A DNA stretch of 64,000 nucleotides, from positions 51,163,921 through 51,227,920 of the forward strand of contig CP092870.1 of the NCBI GenBank assembly GCA_030710605.1. Direction: 5' to 3'. How positions within the stretch are numbered: the first letter of the stretch is position 1; every line of letters starts with the position of its first letter. The position numbers and the translations under genes were made by a program. Positions 59,693 through 64,000 of the stretch are shown here, piece by piece. The DNA comes from Cordylochernes scorpioides. Lineage: Eukaryota > Arthropoda > Arachnida > Pseudoscorpiones > Chernetidae. Under the pieces are notes generated by a model. That model worked only from the letters and a program-made list of their open reading frames with translations. It did not search any database and was not told the DNA's origin.

Positions 59693-60831
59693 CAAGGTAT
59701 GTCCCATAGGTTCCCGGACTGGATCCATAAAAAAAAGGTAAGATATATTTTTTTAAATTATTAAAACTTTTCAAAGTAATCCCCCCTTGCTTCAACGCAC
59801 CAACGCAATCGTTTCTCCCAATTGTCGAAACAGTTTTTATAGGCCTCTTTTGGAATGTTCTTCAATGCCAGCAGCGATTTTTCTATTATGTCTTCCCTGG
59901 TGTCAAAATGTCTTCCTTTTAGAACTGCTTTGAGTTTGGGGAACAGGAAAAAGTCATTTGGTGCGATGTCTGGGGAATAGGGTGGTTGAGGTAGGATTTG
60001 TGTCCCGTTTTTCGCCAAAAAACTCGTCACCAAGTGCGCTGTGTGAGGGCGGGCATTGTCATGGTGTAGGATCCAGTCAACATTAGTCCATTTTTCTGTC
60101 TTTCTTTTTCGAATCGCTTCCCTTAGATGGCGAATAATGCCCAAATACATTTCCTTAATAACTGTTTGGCCTGCAGGAAGATACTCGTGATGAACAATGC
60201 CCTTGTTATCCAAAAAGGCGACCAGCAACACCTTGTTTCTGGATTTCAATATCCTGGATTTTTTGGGTCTGGGCTCACCCTGACCTCCCCACTCGGCAGA
60301 TTGACGCTTGGTTTCAGGGTCATAGCAATAGACCCATGTCTCGTCGCCTGTGATTATCTTGTCTTTCCATTCCGGATCCGTTCTTGTCATTCGCAACATG
60401 TCCTCACAGGTTGCAAGCCGACACAGTTTTCGATCATTAGTGAGGAATCTTGGGATGAATTTTGCAGGAGTCTTTTTGAGCTTCAAATCCTCGGTTACGA
60501 TCCTTCCAATCGTTGCTTTAGAGATGCCTGTGTCTTGTTCTAGCTCCATAAAAGTGGTTAGAGGATTTTATTTTATTAAATCGGTGATTATTTGCACATT
60601 TTCATCAGTCCTTTGAAATTTTGGGCGTCCTTGCCGAGGATCATCTTCAATGGAAATTCTGCCAGCTTTAAATCTATAATGCCATTCAAAAACAGTTGTT
60701 CTCTTCGGGGCGTCATTGGGGAATGCTTTATTGAGCATTTCAAAAGTTTCGGTTGCTGATATTTGAAGTTTCACACAAAATTCATTTATTTTTTTATGGA
60801 CCCAGTCCGGGAACTTATGGGACATACCTTG
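59693..60831 (-). mobile_element. mariner transposon, copy 2 (inverted, 5'-deleted)
   Basis: 1139 bp, same family and ends as copy 1, TA at 59691-59692 and 60832-60833. About 170 bp shorter because the leader and first codons are deleted between 'ATAAATGA' and the 'FCVKLQ' codons. Confidence 0.92.
59761..60780 (-). pseudogene. mariner (DD34D) transposase copy 2
   Basis: Minus-strand pieces 60568-60780 (starting at 'FCVKLQISATETFEM', N-terminus lost) and 59761-60549 (262 residues, uninterrupted, all three catalytic Asp: 'ITGDETWVYCYD', 'LHHDNARPHTA', 'YSPDIAPNDFFLFP'). A TAA at 60568-60570 separates them. Better preserved in the catalytic half than copy 1. Confidence 0.88.
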
Positions 60832-60833
60832 TA

Positions 60834-61247
60834 TAACACACAATATAGTCAACAAAAATACTATCAATTTCAGTTATAAGAGTGATACGTCAATAGAAAG
60901 GTACAAACACACATAAACCATTCACATAGGTTATTGCCATAATTAAACAAGTCTGAAAACCCAAAATTATATAAAATGTTTGTAATTTATGTGATATACA
61001 CCTTTAGATTGGAATTAAATGATAAAATGGGTTACTAAGAGTAGGTCGAAATAACAAAAGCTAATGACAATCTATAATCAAGGTATTAATTAAATAGGCA
61101 CTACGCAGTTTAGTGCATATAGAAAATTAACTAAACTTTATTCAATGGATCATAGCGCGCACATTTGTCAGTTACTCAAGTAAAGCGACAATATATTCAC
61201 CAACACATTGAAAAATAAAACATTTGCTATACCAAAGTAAACTAAAA
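60834..61247. other. Stretch without recognised gene
   Basis: AT-rich DNA between the mariner and the array. Confidence 0.5.
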
Positions 61248-61465
61248 TAGGTAGGTATAATTCAATACAGCTCGCACTTAGTAGTAATGTCTATCATGGA
61301 ACAAATAAACTAAACTAGGCAGGTATAAGTCAACACAGCTCGCCCTTAGTAGTAAAGCCTATCATGGAACAATGAAACTAAACTTAGTAGTAAAGTCTAT
61401 CATGGAACACACACACTGAAACTAAACTTAGTAGTAAAGTCTATCATGGAACACACAATGAAACT
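61248..61465. repeat. Minisatellite-like array before the last Gypsy
   Basis: Repeated phrase 'TTAGTAGTAAAGTCTATCAT' plus 'GGAACA' and spacer 'AATGAAACTAAAC'. Two ~73-bp units are followed by two or three shorter ones. The final unit abuts the LTR at 61466. Confidence 0.7.
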
Positions 61466-61671
61466 TGTAATATACCTCATAATAATATTATAATATACTC
61501 TGTTTAATTAATTTATTTTTGATTGTTTGGATTTGGCAGCACTGTAATCATTGTTGTTGTTATGAATCTATTTAAAAAGTGTACGTTTGACATTAAAAAT
61601 ATATATAATAAAAATTAGTTTATAAATTTAATAAAGCATATTTATTTATTTAATCGAAGAGGAACATTACA
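61466..61671 (+). repeat. Gypsy 5' LTR
   Basis: 206 bp, TGTAAT...ATTACA (inverse ends), AATAAA at ~61630. Four A residues separate it from the primer site. The 3' partner is beyond the window. Confidence 0.7.
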
Positions 61672-61674
61672 AAA

Positions 61675-62706
61675 ATGGCGCAGCCGACAGGATCGATCAT
61701 CCTGCATTTTAAGAATAAAAAGGTAATTGGCTATAGCTTTAACCCTGATGCTAACGTTCTATCTATCCCTGAAGAATTTCAAATGCCCATTTATCACGAG
61801 CTCGTGTTTAAATGTGGAAAGAATCTAACTTCTTACTATTTAGAAAAGGATTCTAATAGATTTGTTAAAGTTCCATCAAAAATAATTGAAATATACAAAA
61901 ATCGATCATTTGAAGATTTACAAATTTGCGTAATGGATGAGGAGGAATTAGATGCAAAATCTCTATTAACAGAAGACACTTTTAGCAAATTGATAACTAC
62001 TGTAGCAGAACAACAAAAACTAGTTAATTCTTTAGTTCAAAATTTAAGTTTACACCAGCATGAATATGCACCAAGACATGTCGAAATGAAAGCACCTGAT
62101 TTCTCCGGTAATAACTTAGATCCAGCCACTTGGATAACCCTATATGAAAATGTCTGTGCAAATAATGGTTGGGTAAAAGATCAATCCAAAATATATGGTA
62201 TGAGAAACTACCTAGGGGGAACTGCACAATTGTGGTTCGATAGCAGACTTGCTGATGAATGCAACTTTAGCTGGGAAACATGGAAAGAAGATTTTATATC
62301 CTCATTTGGGGATAACCCCATAGACAAATATGATAGGGCGTTCAAGTGGAGATATCGAGGCGGCTCTCTGATCGATTACTTCCACCAAAAACAAAGGAAA
62401 ATGCGATTAGGGATGCCCGGCTTAAGTGAAAAGCTATTGATAATTGGAGTGATTCATGGGCTACCCCCAGATATGCAGAATCAGTTGTCCACTGTGAAAA
62501 TCGAAAACAAAGAGACTCTTCTTCAGCTGCTGAAAAATATCCGTCCCAGTTTGGAGAAAAAACCTTTTGAACCCAAGCCCTACCAGACAACTGGCAACAC
62601 AGTGGTCAAGAAGCCAGCCTATTTTGCCAAACTTGATCAAATTGAGGAGGCATCACAGACAATGAACAATCAAAATAATTCTGTGTCTTCTCTTCAAAAA
62701 AACTAA
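61675..62706 (+). CDS. gag: Gypsy gag polyprotein
   Basis: 343 residues, uninterrupted. The C-terminal half contains the retrotransposon Gag core: 'APDFSGNNLDPATWITLYEN', 'GGTAQLWFDSR', 'YRGGSLIDYFHQKQRKMR' and 'GLPPDMQNQL'. No CCHC zinc knuckle is visible. It forms the virus-like particle shell. It ends in a run of A just before TAA, where a -1 frameshift signal leads into pol. Confidence 0.85.
   Translation: MAQPTGSIILHFKNKKVIGYSFNPDANVLSIPEEFQMPIYHELVFKCGKNLTSYYLEKDSNRFVKVPSKIIEIYKNRSFEDLQICVMDEEELDAKSLLTEDTFSKLITTVAEQQKLVNSLVQNLSLHQHEYAPRHVEMKAPDFSGNNLDPATWITLYENVCANNGWVKDQSKIYGMRNYLGGTAQLWFDSRLADECNFSWETWKEDFISSFGDNPIDKYDRAFKWRYRGGSLIDYFHQKQRKMRLGMPGLSEKLLIIGVIHGLPPDMQNQLSTVKIENKETLLQLLKNIRPSLEKKPFEPKPYQTTGNTVVKKPAYFAKLDQIEEASQTMNNQNNSVSSLQKN
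61676..61692 (+). other. Primer-binding site overlapping the gag start codon
   Basis: TGGCGCAGCCGACAGG resembles the tRNA-Ser-complementary sites of insect Gypsy elements (TGGCGCAGTCGGTAGG). The gag ATG (61675-61677) overlaps its first two bases. Confidence 0.6.
62697..62703 (+). promoter_or_regulatory. -1 ribosomal frameshift heptamer A AAA AAC
   Basis: In the gag frame the codons are CAA AAA AAC TAA, which fits X XXY YYZ exactly. The -1 frame is the pol frame and is open from here. A short potential stem (TCGAT...ATCGA, from 62721) lies downstream. Confidence 0.7.
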
Positions 62707-64000
62707 ATTTAGAGGGTTGTTCGATCCCGATGACAAAATCGATCCTATTTTTGTCTTGCAAAAGTCCCGATTCTATGTTGCCCGTTATTATAAATGGTGT
62801 AAAACTTGTTGCTTTCTTGGATCCAGGTTCTTCTATCAATCTAATGAGAAGAGACCTTTTGGCCAAATATAAATGGAAAAGTTATCCATCAGAGACCACG
62901 ATAACAACGATTGACGAAAGCCATGTCCGAGCTACTGAGAATATTGAGGTGGAACTTCAGGTTGACGATCAACAGAGAATGATGACGGCGACAATATTGA
63001 GGGAGATGCCATTCGAACTGTTAATAGGAAAGCCCACCATGAGGGATCTCCGAATTCAATGGAACTTTGGGACTGATGAGATTAAGTGCTTGTCTTTGCG
63101 GTCAAAAGAAGTTATTTTTACCAGTGATGACCTGATCACTATATTCCCCAAGCTTTGCAATGTCTCCAAAAAGGAATTACCATTGCACGAGATCGACTTT
63201 CTATTGAAGCCCAATAATAACATCGTGGCGTGTAAACCTTACCCTATGTCAGATCACAAGAGATCATGGACTGCTGGAAAAATCAAGGAGATGCTAGATG
63301 GGGATATTATTACTCCTTCTACTTCTGAGTACGCATCACCTTGTATTCTAGTTCCTAAAACGGACTCGTCTTACCGACTCTGTATTGACTATCGACAGTT
63401 GAATAAAGAGACTTTTTTGGACCCTTTTCCTTTTCCTAGAATCGACTCAATCATTAATAAATTTGGGGGTTGTCGATACTTTACAAAAATTGATTTGAAG
63501 GATGGGTTTTGGCAAGTCGGTCTAACTAAAGCCACGAGAAAGTTCTCTGCTTTTGTAACACCTGATGGACTTTATGAGTTTAAGAGACTACCGTTCGGGT
63601 GGAAAAATTCACCTCCTAGATTTCAAAGGGTTATGAGCGAGATGTTGGCTGATTTATTGGAACTCAGAGTGGTTGTTTACATTGACGACATTTGTTGTGG
63701 CGCCCCAACCCTTGAAGAATGTGCTTCCCTCACCTACAAAGTTCTCAATAGACTGAATCAATATAATATGACAGTGAACTTGGGTAAGTGCCAAATTTGT
63801 GTATCTGAGGTGGAACTTTTAGGTAGAATTATCAACGGTAACTCGAAGCAAATGAAGGAGGAAGTAATCGAAAAGGCTAAACTCATGAAACGCCCATATA
63901 ATCTTAAGTCACTACAATGTTTTACTGGATTTACAGGTCATTTTCGGGCCTATATACCAAACTATGCCACGATAGTTCGACCGTTGGACAACCTGAAGAA
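62703..64000 (+). CDS. pol: Gypsy pol polyprotein (protease, reverse transcriptase), partial
   Basis: Open in the -1 frame from the heptamer to the window end (432 codons visible; the first internal ATG is at 62730). The protease active site reads 'VAFLDPGSSINLM', with D-P-G instead of D-T/S-G, followed by 'ELLIGKPTM'. RT contains 'YRLCIDYRQLNK', 'FTKIDLKDGFWQVGL', 'RLPFGWKNSPPRFQRVM', the catalytic YIDD box ('VVYIDDICCG'), 'LLGRIING' and 'LQCFTGFTGHFRAYI'. RNase H and integrase would follow beyond the window. No defect seen. Confidence 0.9.

Larger units (their letters stand above)
61466..64000 (+). mobile_element. Ty3/Gypsy retrotransposon, 5' part, apparently intact
   Basis: 5' LTR, primer site, open gag and open pol, running off the window end. 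No stop or shift was seen in the translated part apart from the programmed-looking gag-pol junction. The 3' end lies outside the window. Confidence 0.88.

Noticed and set aside
1-64000. CRISPR arrays, rRNA, bacterial operons or riboswitches
   Set aside because: None was seen. The direct repeats present are LTRs, tandem repeats in transposons or minisatellites, and the window is eukaryotic.

Overview
This is a eukaryotic, AT-rich, intron-bearing window built almost entirely of transposable elements layered on one another. The element spectrum (maT and mariner DNA transposons, a Penelope-like element, BEL/Pao, Copia and several Ty3/Gypsy elements, Helitron, piggyBac relics, a Polinton) and a fragment of an animal-type cytochrome P450 point to an arthropod. 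A crustacean such as a parasitic copepod would fit, but that is inference. No prokaryotic features (operons with ribosome binding sites, CRISPR, rRNA) were seen.

Layout. 1-17 kb is a graveyard: a decayed BEL/Pao integrase, a small Gypsy relic with two LTRs, LINE fragments, a broken Gypsy pol (4.3-6.6 kb), a Helitron Rep relic on the minus strand (7.8-9.7 kb), a second broken Gypsy (9.7-14.5 kb) that appears to carry a piggyBac-like relic, LTR remnants, two Helitron-type 3' ends, a tRNA-like sequence and a CG-rich tandem repeat. 17.1-38.9 kb is one minus-strand Gypsy element with both LTRs and a 4-bp target duplication. Its gag has been split by a 16.3-kb Polinton/Maverick at 22027-38314.

The Polinton is the centrepiece. 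It has ~0.63-kb terminal inverted repeats and a perfect 6-bp target duplication (CTCGTA). It encodes a protein-primed DNA polymerase B (apparently three exons), a packaging ATPase, a chromodomain integrase, an adenain-like protease, penton-like and hexon-like capsid proteins, a fibre-like protein and several unrecognised ORFs. Together these form a self-replicating, self-packaging virus-like gene set: PolB replicates, the integrase inserts, ATPase and protease serve packaging and maturation, and the capsid genes build a particle. Two lesions (a stop in a small ORF and a frameshift in the major capsid gene) suggest this copy is no longer fully functional. Its two ends carry mirrored transcription units with the same promoter and 3' untranslated region but different proteins.

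38.9-64 kb contains an intact maT transposase gene (40.4-41.7 kb), two exons of a host cytochrome P450 gene (42.2 and 47.0 kb, minus strand) whose intron holds an inverted pair of Penelope-like elements, a solo LTR, a foldback element, a Tc1-like element, three mariners, a deleted Copia, and finally a Gypsy (61.5 kb to the window end) with open gag and pol joined by a canonical -1 frameshift heptamer. The stretches in between are AT-rich DNA in which I see no gene.
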